DNA of 64,000 bases from a virus: the IMG/VR virus record IMGVR_UViG_3300017991_005548, positions 124,001 to 188,000 of that record. One strand, written 5' to 3'. Below are positions 33,672-43,377 of the stretch, in pieces. How positions within the stretch are numbered: the first letter of the stretch is position 1; each line of letters opens with the position of its first letter. The notes under the pieces were generated by a model. That model was given only the letters and a program-made list of their open reading frames with translations, was not told the origin of the DNA and searched no databases. The translations under genes and the position numbers were made by a program.

Positions 33672-34493
33672 TCAAGGAATCGGCTGTTCTTCTAAGTAAG
33701 CCGTACCTAATAATTTATTATTATCTCTAAAAATCTGTTGTATGTAGTAATTGACAGTATCATTTATTATAACAAAAGCATTCCCAGAACTTCTATCTAT
33801 ACTGACACAAGTTAAATTCTCTAATCTCTCGTCCTTCAAATCGTTCTCAATGATCTGCTGAGTATCAAAATCAACCATATAAAGAACCGAATCTGCGACA
33901 AACCATAAACGATTCAAATTAGTGTCATAATCCATCGTGAAATTCTTAGGAAGCGTTGATAGATACGGCTTCTCATATTCAATTGTGGTTGAAGGGATTG
34001 TTCCAGGAAATTCAAACTCAAACAACGTTTCGCCAATATTATTTAATTGAGTCACTTTCTGAGTTGAAGCGTCAACAAAACTCTTTACAAAAATCGTTCG
34101 ATTATTCCTGTTAAGAATAATTGAATGTGGCAAAGTGAATCCTTCAATTGAACGAATAAAAGAATTGTCAACAGAACTTAAAGACAAAACATTCCCATTA
34201 CCCGCATCGGCTATCCAATATCTTCTATTAAATGGATTCCAAGCCGTATCTAGAGGAAAATTAAGGTCCCCATAGTCCGTTATGGATTTGATCGTTGTTG
34301 CGCTATAATCATCGTTATTTGGGTTCTGAGGGTATAGTATGACGGTTCCATCATCTAACAATGGGTAACAGGTCAAAAACGTTCCATTAATAGGGTGAAT
34401 TTTAATAGATTGAACTTCATCAATATTCTCGACTGTTCTAGTTTCGAGAAGACTGATTTCTCCTAAATTAATTGTATTGATTCTATCTGACAT
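33672..34493 (-). CDS. Six/seven-bladed propeller-like tail protein
   Basis: This 273-residue protein reads as a stand-alone beta-propeller of NHL or SMP-30 type. Repeating elements include IKIHPINGTFLTCYPLLDDG, WNPFNRRYWIADAGNGNV, ILNRNNRTIFVKSF and DYDTNLNRLWFVADSVLYMVD. The length is about right for one propeller. It has no Ser linker, no signal peptide and no visible catalytic residues. The start immediately follows the stop of the upstream Cys-containing adhesin (TAA then ATG), and its own stop is nine bases before the next start, so translation is probably coupled. It resembles the first domain of the protein at 24935-28210 in style, but I cannot prove homology by eye. Confidence 0.65.
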   Translation of the reverse strand: MSDRINTINLGEISLLETRTVENIDEVQSIKIHPINGTFLTCYPLLDDGTVILYPQNPNNDDYSATTIKSITDYGDLNFPLDTAWNPFNRRYWIADAGNGNVLSLSSVDNSFIRSIEGFTLPHSIILNRNNRTIFVKSFVDASTQKVTQLNNIGETLFEFEFPGTIPSTTIEYEKPYLSTLPKNFTMDYDTNLNRLWFVADSVLYMVDFDTQQIIENDLKDERLENLTCVSIDRSSGNAFVIINDTVNYYIQQIFRDNNKLLGTAYLEEQPIP

Positions 34494-36632
34494 TTAGCAC
34501 CCCCAATCTCCATTTCCTCTTTCCCATTTAATAGTTACTCCATCAGTTGTCAGAATATATCCAAATTGCCCATTAGCTATCTCTGATCCTAATGTCCATG
34601 TAGCAGGGTTTATATTGTCATTAGATAAGTTTATTGGATTTTGCCAAGTTCCTGAGTAATATCCAACGTATCTATTCCAGTCACCTCCATGACCATTGTT
34701 ATCATAACGAACATTAAGGTACATCCATGTACTAGTATATCCAGTATAATATATTGACACAAAGGCATTCATATTAATTCTGTCGTCACCTTCAGTTTGC
34801 CGCCAATATTCTCCACCAGGAGGGCCAGGATTACAATTATAATTATCTGGGCAAACTTCCTGAGGTTTCCCATTTGCAAATTGGCATCCAAGGAAACTTC
34901 TTTCTGTAGGTGTCTCTCCAGACCAAGATAAAGTAACAAATATTGTTGGACCTGTATCTCCAGGACAATTGCACTGAGGAAGTCCAGACGAACTTGAGCT
35001 AGAGGTAATTCCGAGAGAGCTATCACTACTTGAGGAATCCAAAGAACTAGAAGAACTACTTGATGTACTAGAGGAACTACCCTCTCTTGCACCAGTACAT
35101 TCATACATATATGCTTTCCCAGGATTTCCATCATTATAGATATATGAACCAATCCCTATATAATCTCCATTAACTGCAACCTCATTATATGTTTGGTTAC
35201 TTGGGTTTGGTTCTGTAAAATTCTGATAAAATATCCAAGAATCATCAATCCATCTATATAGATTTTGTCCGATTAATAGTTGATCTCCATCTATAGAAGT
35301 CTGAAATGAAGTGGAACCTAAAGAAAATCCCTGAACATAATCCCATGAATCTCCATTCCACTCATATGCATAAACATATCTTGGATTGTTTTGGGAAATT
35401 GTCATTCTATCCCCATTAATCCTTACGAGATAACCAAGCCCATCATTTGGAGTTGGCCCAGTGAAAGTTTGAATATGTTTCCATTTGCCATTTATTCTTT
35501 CATAAGCGTATGCCCTACCCCTTTCGCCATATTCTCTACGAGCACCAACAATTGCATGATCTCCATAAATAGATACTGCGTTTCCAAAATACCCATTAGA
35601 TTCTGCGTTGGGAGATGAGAGTCTTTTCTCTAGATACCATGTGCTCCCACTTCTTGCATAAATATAAGCCAACCCACCATTTGTTTCATAAGTACCTTGA
35701 TATGCTCCAATAATAATCCTATCCCCACTCATATAGCATGATACGCCAAAATAATCATCAATATTAGGATCTTGTATAATTTGATGCTGAACCCATGATG
35801 ATCCATTCCATCTATAAATAAATAGATATCCCTCTTCCCTTTCTGTGGTTATAGCACAATAATTTCCTCCATCATATGCAACCTGCCATCCGAAATGCCG
35901 ATACAGAGAACTATCTGCTTCGATCATTTGCTTTTGAGTCCAAGAACCATTTTCCAATTCATAATAAAAAACTTTCCCATATGAGTCCAAACTGTCATAA
36001 TGACTAGCCCCAACAAACATTTTTTTACCAGAGATCTTTATTTGTGTACCATATCTGTCACCGTTTATTGGCCCCTCAATGGCTTGTTTGTATTCGAAAC
36101 ACCCATCATTAAAACTTGATGACGAACTATTTGGAAGACAGGCATGTTCACAAACTTCAATTGTTTGCCCCTTCTCGTATTTAGAACTTGCGCTGAGATT
36201 GTCAAGGGTAATAACATCCTCTGCACCTTTGTTTACATAAGTTCCTTGATCAACTCCATCTATACAAACAGTTCCTTCAGGTATTACCCCCAAAAATGGA
36301 GGTGGAGAGAACCACATAGTGCCGTGAGATTGCGAAATGTTTCCGATTGCTGTTGTTACACAAATAAGAGAGCTAGAAGAAGAAATATTCTCCAAAGATT
36401 CCGAAGATGAAGATTCCCCACCAATAGATTCAGAGCTTTCTGAAATTGAGCTTGGCATGAAGCTATCAGATGACGAACTAACAAGTTCACATTCCAAACA
36501 GGTTGAGAAAGTTCCCTCAATACTTAATGGATCAGTATCGACAGGGTCATAGGTTCTCTCAGTGTACGTATAGCACGTCCCCTCTATCCTAACTGTCTTC
36601 CCCTGATATTCTTCAAATACTATATGTCCCAT
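34494..36632 (-). CDS. Adhesin with seven FG-GAP-like repeats and a Cys-containing C-terminal domain
   Basis: This 712-residue protein has a short N-terminal Cys domain (residues 1-50), a Ser linker (about 51-90), a second Cys-containing domain (about 91-170), then seven FG-GAP-like repeats (about 180-512). The repeats have cores such as GDRYGTQIKISGKKMFVGA and YGKVFYYELENGSW; such repeats build integrin-type propellers. A Ser linker (about 517-553) leads to a C-terminal domain of about 155 residues (FVTLSWSGE, ICP/VCP-DNY, GVTIKWERGNG) that also closes the next upstream protein at 36646-39003. The C-terminal domain is the likely distal binding head, which is an inference. The start has a GGAG ribosome binding site (GGAGTGAATA). 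No enzyme motifs were seen. Confidence 0.8.
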   Translation of the reverse strand: MGHIVFEEYQGKTVRIEGTCYTYTERTYDPVDTDPLSIEGTFSTCLECELVSSSSDSFMPSSISESSESIGGESSSSESLENISSSSSLICVTTAIGNISQSHGTMWFSPPPFLGVIPEGTVCIDGVDQGTYVNKGAEDVITLDNLSASSKYEKGQTIEVCEHACLPNSSSSSFNDGCFEYKQAIEGPINGDRYGTQIKISGKKMFVGASHYDSLDSYGKVFYYELENGSWTQKQMIEADSSLYRHFGWQVAYDGGNYCAITTEREEGYLFIYRWNGSSWVQHQIIQDPNIDDYFGVSCYMSGDRIIIGAYQGTYETNGGLAYIYARSGSTWYLEKRLSSPNAESNGYFGNAVSIYGDHAIVGARREYGERGRAYAYERINGKWKHIQTFTGPTPNDGLGYLVRINGDRMTISQNNPRYVYAYEWNGDSWDYVQGFSLGSTSFQTSIDGDQLLIGQNLYRWIDDSWIFYQNFTEPNPSNQTYNEVAVNGDYIGIGSYIYNDGNPGKAYMYECTGAREGSSSSTSSSSSSSLDSSSSDSSLGITSSSSSSGLPQCNCPGDTGPTIFVTLSWSGETPTERSFLGCQFANGKPQEVCPDNYNCNPGPPGGEYWRQTEGDDRINMNAFVSIYYTGYTSTWMYLNVRYDNNGHGGDWNRYVGYYSGTWQNPINLSNDNINPATWTLGSEIANGQFGYILTTDGVTIKWERGNGDWGC

Positions 36633-36645
36633 TATTCACTCCTAC

Positions 36646-39003
36646 TTATGGACAGTTCTCATTTCCTGTTGTTGGAACGTAATTCAAAGAGCCATTTTTC
36701 CAACTACCCCAAGGTTGTCCTGATCCCGAAATTGGCTCCCACTTAATAGTAACTCCCTCTAAGTGACCCGACGTAACAGTACATTTCCCAAACATGATGT
36801 CTCTAATGTCAGTGTAAGCCGAAGCGCTACTCCCCCAAACCCCACACAATGTTGTTGGAGATACGTTAATCATATTGTCTACATTAAAGTGAGGATTGCA
36901 ACCAGTTGTTGTACCATATCCTCCACCTTCATTATAGTTCAAACCTACATAAAACTGGGCTTGGTTATTTCTTATTATAACTGCTATGTCTGCTTCTCCT
37001 GGGCTATATCCACTTCCTTGGTCTACACTGAGTCGAACTGAGTCATCTATGGCTATTCTCCAAACTTCTCTGCCTGAAGTCCAGTAATTGCTTGGACAAA
37101 TTATTTTACTCTCCCCATTTTCCCACTCTTCTCTTAAGAAAACCCTAAGACCTGGACCACTCCAACAAAGTGTCATTTTTACTCTTGGATCGGAATTCCC
37201 CTCACAATTTATCTGATCTAACGCATCGCTTTCAGAACTAGAAGAGCTAATAGAACTACTGCCCAAACTGCTCTCACTTGAGTCAGAACTGAACAAGAGA
37301 CTGCTTTTACTTGATTCAGATGAAGATGTATTTCCAATACTTTCTGAGGAACTACTAATTGATTCACTAATTGAACTGATACTTTCAGTAAATAGCTCGC
37401 ATGCATCATATCGCCAATTTAAGAAACCTGATGAATCTGATGAAGAAGACGGAGGATCAAAACTAGAACTCGATTCAGAAATGGTTATACTTGATTCACT
37501 TGAACTTGAATCAGATCCGACAACCCCAGAACTTGACGACTCAGAATTTCCTAAGGAACTTGACTCGGATTGTGAACTGGAAGATTGTGAAATCGAACTT
37601 GATGACTCAGAATAATTCTCACTTGAGGAGCTAGACGAAGGACTAGATAAACTTGAACCACTCAGAGTTGACTCACTTTGGGTTGACTGACTTTGGGTTG
37701 ACTGGCTTGTGGAAGATACAGCGCTTACTTCTGATATACTACTAGTAGAATATCTATCACTAGAGCTACTGGATGAGTCAAGAGATGATGAACTTGACGA
37801 TTGAGAACTCGAACTTGAGCTTTGATCTAGGTCAGCCTCTCCATAAACGGCTCGATACCTGAAAGCTGTATGAGAGGGCATTGTTTGACTAGCAAGATCA
37901 ATGGCAATTGTGTCATCATTTATCGGCAATCTTTTGAATTCAACTCCTTCGTCTCTCAAACAAGTAACTAAACCTCCACCAGAATAAATTACAGAAGAAT
38001 CGTTTCCTCTAGCCTTCAAAAAACCTTGATTCCCAGGAATAATTCTTGCTGACCACTCTTCAGTATAGGGAATAGAAAACTTAACTGCATCGTCCAAACC
38101 TTCGTCTATTAGATAAAAAACATCCATATCACCACTAATATTGGTGACATTAGTTCTGCCAGTCGCCAAATATGTCTCATCTAATGTCCCTGAATCAAAC
38201 CTGCCAAGATATTGATTTCCGAACACAACAAAATAACCGGAATTGCCTTTGCCTATATCTAGAATAAGATTGGCAGACGTATCAGATGATACAGAGTCAG
38301 AGTAATAATCCAATTCAAAAATTTCATACCCTGATAAAGTTTGAGCAGAAATGACTACATTACCATTTCTTTTGTTTAAGAACTTTCTAACATTACCCGA
38401 GATAGAAGATCCTAATAAATACTTCTCCAATACCTTGGCATTCTCTAAAGACCTCTTGAGTACTTGGGTCTTCTGAACCTGCCAGAAAACGCCTCGACTC
38501 CCATCAACGATAATCTCTAAGGCTTCAGATCCCAGATTAAATGATTTCTTGATTCGAATAGTGTCGGCAGTACCAAAGCAAAATAGTGTTTTGTCATAAT
38601 AAGAATAGACATTGTTGGTTTTATTGTCTACTGAGAGCATTGACAGGTCAACACCTGTATCAAATCTCTCAATAATATGGGTGCAATCTCCTGTTAAACG
38701 ATAAATAATTCCATCGCTAACAGCGAAAACATTCTCACGCATCGCGTTAACTATTTTAACGCGCATTGTGTAGTCAGTATAGAATTTTACGCCTTCTTCG
38801 CCTAAAGGAAAATCAATAAAATTAACGCCATCAAAGCTGTAAAATATTGACCCTTTTACTGCATTCTCCCTAAAAGTCGAGAGATTGTACAGCACAGAGC
38901 CTTCATTGAGTCTGTAGAACTCAAATTCATAACCAACTGGAACCCCAACTTGATCTGGATTTATATTGACATCCCATTCGAAAAATTTTGCTTTGTATGA
39001 CAT
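36646..39003 (-). CDS. Adhesin: propeller-like N-domain, long Ser linker, Cys-containing C-terminal domain
   Basis: This 785-residue protein starts with a region of about 390 residues that reads as a beta-propeller (VFAVSDGIIYRLTGD, NVYSYYDKTLFCFG, GVFWQVQKTQVLKRS). The Ser-rich linker (about 391-590) is unusually varied (STQSQSTQSEST, SESSSSFDPPSSSS) and is interrupted near residue 522 by a short ordered motif, FLNWRYDACELFTE. The C-terminal domain (about 596-785) shares KMTLCWSG, ICPSNY, FYVGLNYN and GVTIKWEP elements with the C-terminus of the downstream neighbour. The two proteins thus look like siblings with different middle modules. The start follows seven bases after the upstream stop, with a weak GGAAT ribosome binding site. 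Confidence 0.78.
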   Translation of the reverse strand: MSYKAKFFEWDVNINPDQVGVPVGYEFEFYRLNEGSVLYNLSTFRENAVKGSIFYSFDGVNFIDFPLGEEGVKFYTDYTMRVKIVNAMRENVFAVSDGIIYRLTGDCTHIIERFDTGVDLSMLSVDNKTNNVYSYYDKTLFCFGTADTIRIKKSFNLGSEALEIIVDGSRGVFWQVQKTQVLKRSLENAKVLEKYLLGSSISGNVRKFLNKRNGNVVISAQTLSGYEIFELDYYSDSVSSDTSANLILDIGKGNSGYFVVFGNQYLGRFDSGTLDETYLATGRTNVTNISGDMDVFYLIDEGLDDAVKFSIPYTEEWSARIIPGNQGFLKARGNDSSVIYSGGGLVTCLRDEGVEFKRLPINDDTIAIDLASQTMPSHTAFRYRAVYGEADLDQSSSSSSQSSSSSSLDSSSSSSDRYSTSSISEVSAVSSTSQSTQSQSTQSESTLSGSSLSSPSSSSSSENYSESSSSISQSSSSQSESSSLGNSESSSSGVVGSDSSSSESSITISESSSSFDPPSSSSDSSGFLNWRYDACELFTESISSISESISSSSESIGNTSSSESSKSSLLFSSDSSESSLGSSSISSSSSESDALDQINCEGNSDPRVKMTLCWSGPGLRVFLREEWENGESKIICPSNYWTSGREVWRIAIDDSVRLSVDQGSGYSPGEADIAVIIRNNQAQFYVGLNYNEGGGYGTTTGCNPHFNVDNMINVSPTTLCGVWGSSASAYTDIRDIMFGKCTVTSGHLEGVTIKWEPISGSGQPWGSWKNGSLNYVPTTGNENCP

Positions 39004-39009
39004 ATTCCA

Positions 39010-42000
39010 TTATGTACTTAGTAAGACATTACCACTTATCATTGGTCTAACATCTCTTGGCTTAACCAAGTAATTCTCTCCGAAAGACCATAATATATTT
39101 CCCCAAGAATCGACTTTTATCAATCTACTGGTAAAAGGTGACTCCAACCCATCGCTCTCCAATATATAATACAAATCTCTTGACGATAATCTTTGTCTTG
39201 TGACGTTTATTTTGCCAGTCAGGATATCTGGATATACAAACCAGTCAAATTCTCCATCATCAATGAACTCAAACGAGTAAGTTTCTCCTGGGTCTAATAC
39301 AGGAGATGTAAACACCGTACCATACAAAGTGAGGTCTGGGTCTTGTTGGAATAAATCATAGGTAGTTGTTCCAGAATAAATGGTAATAGGAGAAGAACTG
39401 CTATTTCTCCAAACAACAGTAGTACCCTGTCTGACAAATATGTTATTCTCACTAACAGAATCATTGTATATGTCGATAACTCTTTGCTCCTGAGGAACTA
39501 TATGGAAATCTGGTATGTATTTATCTGAGTCAAACTGCCATTCAATTTCTGGAGTCTGAGTTTCTAGGTCAGTATAAATAATAATGGCTCTCTGCCTTAT
39601 CGAATCACCAATCAACAACTCATATGCTCCGATCTTTTCGGCACTACCCAAGATTACTTTGGCCCTTTCCTTGCTTTCTGCAAATCTTGCGGCATTATTT
39701 GAGAATACTGTGTCTCCACTCTCATCTAACTGAACAACACTATGGCCATTCAAATATTTCGTTCCGAAAATTAACTGATTCGTTGGGACATCTGCCAAAT
39801 CTGGGTTAGGAGTTAAAAGATCTAGCCCACTCGCTTCTCTTGCAATATTTTCTAATCGTAAGGCGAATTCGTCTGCGTTTTCTTGTCCTGCAAGTCCATC
39901 AAGCCAAGAAGGAGATCTTAGTTTAGCAACAAGTATAGATAATTCCCCTCCTGCTAAACCACTTGTATCATCTGGAATGATTTGCAAATCTATTGGAGAA
40001 TAGATATTCTGTATGAATACATTTGCGACATCAGTATTTGTTCTAGAAGTTTCAACACTCCTGTCGTCTTCACTAACGATAGCTCCCCTGTTCATATAAA
40101 GTTTCAGAAGAGCATTGGAATTTAACCCAACAATAAACTCAGAAGTTATATCACCATGGTCATAAACCAATTGGTTTCCATCAGCATCAACAGTATAGAT
40201 TCTGATTGTATGTTTACCTGGGTCTAAATCTTCAAGAGTAATTGGTTCTGTAGAATAATAATCGATTGCTGGATCACTATCAATTTGATATTGAACATGC
40301 TGACCCGTTGGAACAACAGGAAAATTCTCAGATGTGAATTCGACAACGACAGGGTTATTAGAGTAAGTTTGATTTGGTCGGGGGTATTGTATGCTTAGAT
40401 ATGGGTTGGTGTATGTAGATCTACGAACGAAATTTAATGTTGCAGATGCCTCGTCATTTGTTTGCTCAACATCATTATAATCCACCAAGATAATATCAAC
40501 TTCATGATCTCCAGTACTCAATCCAGAAAATGTATAATTATCCTCATAGATAATAAAACTAGTACCACCATCAATAGACAACTTAATTCCATACTCCCCT
40601 TCATCACTCCCTAATTCTGCATTTCTCAATAAAAAATTCACCTTAACAGAACTGCTAGACGTTCTGAAGTTCTGATATGGTGCTCCAACAGCAATTGCTG
40701 GATCTGTTTGACTCAAAACGTTATTAAGAGCCGTTTTGTCTGCTCCCTGTAGTGTGATTTTCAGAACATGAGACTTGAACGAGAAATGACTTGAGAATAT
40801 CGCTTCTTCATCTGTTGACGTTGATAAATCTCCCCAAATTTCATATTTCGCTTGAGGGATGCCAACCAATTCAGTTGTAGAGTCCGATAAATTGAATCTG
40901 TGCGCTCCAACCTTTAAATAGATCTTGTCCATGTCAAATGTTGCCGAAGCGTTATAGATATTCGTTAAATTACTGTCAAATACTATGTAAAGTATCCCCT
41001 GCTCTTCATTATATATACTATGAAGAACTGTCATGTCATCTTCAGTCGTTTCTGCTGTCTCTTCAGTTTCTTCAGTTGTCTCTGTTGTATTAGATCCTGG
41101 GCCGTTCTCTTCAAATCCATAAGGATCATTTGGAGCTTCCAAGAAACTTCCATAAAAACCAATTTCCAAATTTCCATATCTATCCACTTTCACAATTCTA
41201 TCGTTGTCAGTATCTGCCAACCATAATGAACCTGCGTCCCCTCTTGCAACTCCAGATAAATAGCCGAATGAAGGAGTAATGTCGTTCATTGCTTGATAAG
41301 TCGTTGTTGGTAATGTTGATCCTCCAAAGGCGAAAGCAACATCAAAATCACTCTCTAGCTGACCTGCACTTCCATCTGTCGCAAAGTAATAGGTCCCGAT
41401 ATCATCGACATCTGCAACCTGTATTGATCCTGGATCTGTAGTTGTGTCTATGTTGAAGAGCTTGCCCGTTTCCCAATCTGTTTGAGAAGTAAACTCAAAT
41501 TCAGCATCTTCATCACTAACATAGAAGTCTAGATAAAGCTTCTTCATACAAGCGGTCCTACTATTTGTAATAGAGGACTCAAAATATGCTTCGATCTCAA
41601 TATACTTATAAAGTGTTCCGCTTGTAGGGATAGTTGTTCCGCTAACAGTCGTATATTCTGACCATTCAGCTACAGCCAACCCAGCTTCTGTATTAGAAAC
41701 TCTACTTCTAACTTTGAAGGCCACTCCAGTTGACGATGTGTCTGTAGGAATTACTGTATTCCATCTCAGTCTCCAGTAATCGACTAGCAAATCGTTCCCG
41801 TAAATAACTCTTACATAACCATCATCTTCATAGAAATTTCCAGTACTTAAGATAAAGTCATCAATATTAAGGTCGAATGGTTTTGAATTATCCCAACCAA
41901 GTTGGGTAGAGGTATATATTGCCATTTGATTTACAGATGATCGAATATACCCTCTTAAATCAACTCTAACTTCCTGCCAACCATTTTCTAAAGTATCAAC

Positions 42001-43377
42001 ATTAATGGTTGGAGTGTTTCTTTCAAGAGCCAAGAAATAAGAATTCTGAATACCTGCAACTGAATCGCTAAAGTAGAAAACCCAGTCTCCATGTTCAACA
42101 TCTTCTGTCTTCAAATAGAAGGTAAGGAAATCGTAGTCACTCCAGTCTTGAGCATCGAAATCTTTTCTAATAACCAAAGCCATCTCGGTTTCTTCATTAG
42201 TAACGTCTATTTTCCCACTTGTTGGAGCAGAGACATACTCTGAACTATCCAGAGACAAATTCCCAGTTGTAGTTGAGCTAAGATCTTCTGTGAATACGGT
42301 CCATTCATCAATATTATTAAATTCATCTAGGACTAACTCATTGTTAGTTGTGGCAAGACAAACTGAATCTCCGTCAATAAATACATTACTGTTGGTACTG
42401 TCACTAAAATCATCTTCAGTATCCCAAATTCTTGTGTATGTAGTGAATCCAGCGATTGGAGTCATCGTTATAGTGTGTTCACCACCCTCGGAAAATGTTC
42501 TATAATCAACTTCAGCAGTTGTATTGATCATGTCAACGAAATCATCTGGGCTGATACCTGGAATAAAAGCAATCTCATTTACCAAATACTCATCAATATC
42601 TGGATAAACGTGTTTCAGAGCCAATATGAGTTGCAACAAATTGATTGTGGAGACCTCTCCCATCTTTTTGTTGTCAGTAATATTAAGAGTCTCTACAAAC
42701 GCATCTAATTGAGCATGAGTTAATGTTCCCTGTTCTGTTAATCCTTCGATATGGTCAATCTTTGGTATTCTATTCTCATCAAGAACCCCAGTTTTGATTT
42801 TACTTGCGTCTAAATCTGGAATGTTTTGTTGATTTAAAACTCCTTGGACTTCACTTGAAAGATCAATTGGAGATGGATTACCAGTACCACCGATATGCCT
42901 ATGTTCTTCAACAGCTTGATTGATTAGGGCTTGGAATCCAAGAACTTCTCGTCCATCTGTTGATATAGCTGTTACAGAAACATCATCAGTTGTGACAGAT
43001 CCAAGGTAAAGACTTTCATCATCTGTCTCATGGAAGGACAAATATGCAGAAAAGTTAACATTTTGACTCCAATAACTATCTTCTTGAATCTCAGCGTAGA
43101 CATACATTGTTGTATTTTGATTCAATCCTTCAATAGTAAATGAATCAGTTGATTCTACAGCTACAAAAGCCACATGTCCTGATCCTGGGCCAACTGTAAT
43201 ATTAAGACCCTCGGATACGGTAAGGCCCCATCCTGTTTTTATTCCGTTACCCAGTACATCGAACACTGCAAAAAGCTGAGCATCTAGAGATTCCCATCTC
43301 TGCATCTCAGTTGCGGCATCGGTAGTATCATCTTGTTCGAAATACGATAACTGATATTTATTAGTTCTTCTACTCAT
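39010..43377 (-). CDS. Large tail-tip protein with Ig-like and cupredoxin-like domains
   Basis: This 1455-residue protein shares its N-terminal plan with the 2513-residue protein at 11590-19131: an EMQRWESLDAQLFAV segment, a GWGLTVSEG turn, EEHRHIGG near 157 and NLLQLILALKHVYPDID near 245. Beta domains follow. An NHL-like motif (SLWLADTDNDRIVKVDRYGN) lies near 720, and a Thr/Glu-rich linker near 765-785. Two Ig-like domains span about 900-1085. Residues about 1305-1390 resemble a cupredoxin (FVRQGTTVVWRN, LDPGETYSFEF, FDWFVYPDILTGKINV) but lack the His, Cys and Met copper ligands. The C-terminus has a propeller-like end (LIKVDSWGNILWSFGEN). The start overlaps the upstream stop (ATGA). It probably links the baseplate or hub to the adhesins; this is an inference from gene order. 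Confidence 0.75.
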   Translation of the reverse strand: MSRRTNKYQLSYFEQDDTTDAATEMQRWESLDAQLFAVFDVLGNGIKTGWGLTVSEGLNITVGPGSGHVAFVAVESTDSFTIEGLNQNTTMYVYAEIQEDSYWSQNVNFSAYLSFHETDDESLYLGSVTTDDVSVTAISTDGREVLGFQALINQAVEEHRHIGGTGNPSPIDLSSEVQGVLNQQNIPDLDASKIKTGVLDENRIPKIDHIEGLTEQGTLTHAQLDAFVETLNITDNKKMGEVSTINLLQLILALKHVYPDIDEYLVNEIAFIPGISPDDFVDMINTTAEVDYRTFSEGGEHTITMTPIAGFTTYTRIWDTEDDFSDSTNSNVFIDGDSVCLATTNNELVLDEFNNIDEWTVFTEDLSSTTTGNLSLDSSEYVSAPTSGKIDVTNEETEMALVIRKDFDAQDWSDYDFLTFYLKTEDVEHGDWVFYFSDSVAGIQNSYFLALERNTPTINVDTLENGWQEVRVDLRGYIRSSVNQMAIYTSTQLGWDNSKPFDLNIDDFILSTGNFYEDDGYVRVIYGNDLLVDYWRLRWNTVIPTDTSSTGVAFKVRSRVSNTEAGLAVAEWSEYTTVSGTTIPTSGTLYKYIEIEAYFESSITNSRTACMKKLYLDFYVSDEDAEFEFTSQTDWETGKLFNIDTTTDPGSIQVADVDDIGTYYFATDGSAGQLESDFDVAFAFGGSTLPTTTYQAMNDITPSFGYLSGVARGDAGSLWLADTDNDRIVKVDRYGNLEIGFYGSFLEAPNDPYGFEENGPGSNTTETTEETEETAETTEDDMTVLHSIYNEEQGILYIVFDSNLTNIYNASATFDMDKIYLKVGAHRFNLSDSTTELVGIPQAKYEIWGDLSTSTDEEAIFSSHFSFKSHVLKITLQGADKTALNNVLSQTDPAIAVGAPYQNFRTSSSSVKVNFLLRNAELGSDEGEYGIKLSIDGGTSFIIYEDNYTFSGLSTGDHEVDIILVDYNDVEQTNDEASATLNFVRRSTYTNPYLSIQYPRPNQTYSNNPVVVEFTSENFPVVPTGQHVQYQIDSDPAIDYYSTEPITLEDLDPGKHTIRIYTVDADGNQLVYDHGDITSEFIVGLNSNALLKLYMNRGAIVSEDDRSVETSRTNTDVANVFIQNIYSPIDLQIIPDDTSGLAGGELSILVAKLRSPSWLDGLAGQENADEFALRLENIAREASGLDLLTPNPDLADVPTNQLIFGTKYLNGHSVVQLDESGDTVFSNNAARFAESKERAKVILGSAEKIGAYELLIGDSIRQRAIIIYTDLETQTPEIEWQFDSDKYIPDFHIVPQEQRVIDIYNDSVSENNIFVRQGTTVVWRNSSSSPITIYSGTTTYDLFQQDPDLTLYGTVFTSPVLDPGETYSFEFIDDGEFDWFVYPDILTGKINVTRQRLSSRDLYYILESDGLESPFTSRLIKVDSWGNILWSFGENYLVKPRDVRPMISGNVLLST

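Noticed and set aside
34500-39003. Diversity-generating retroelement variable region at the C-termini of the two sibling adhesins
   Set aside because: No reverse transcriptase, no template repeat and no clear adenine-biased variation were seen in the window.
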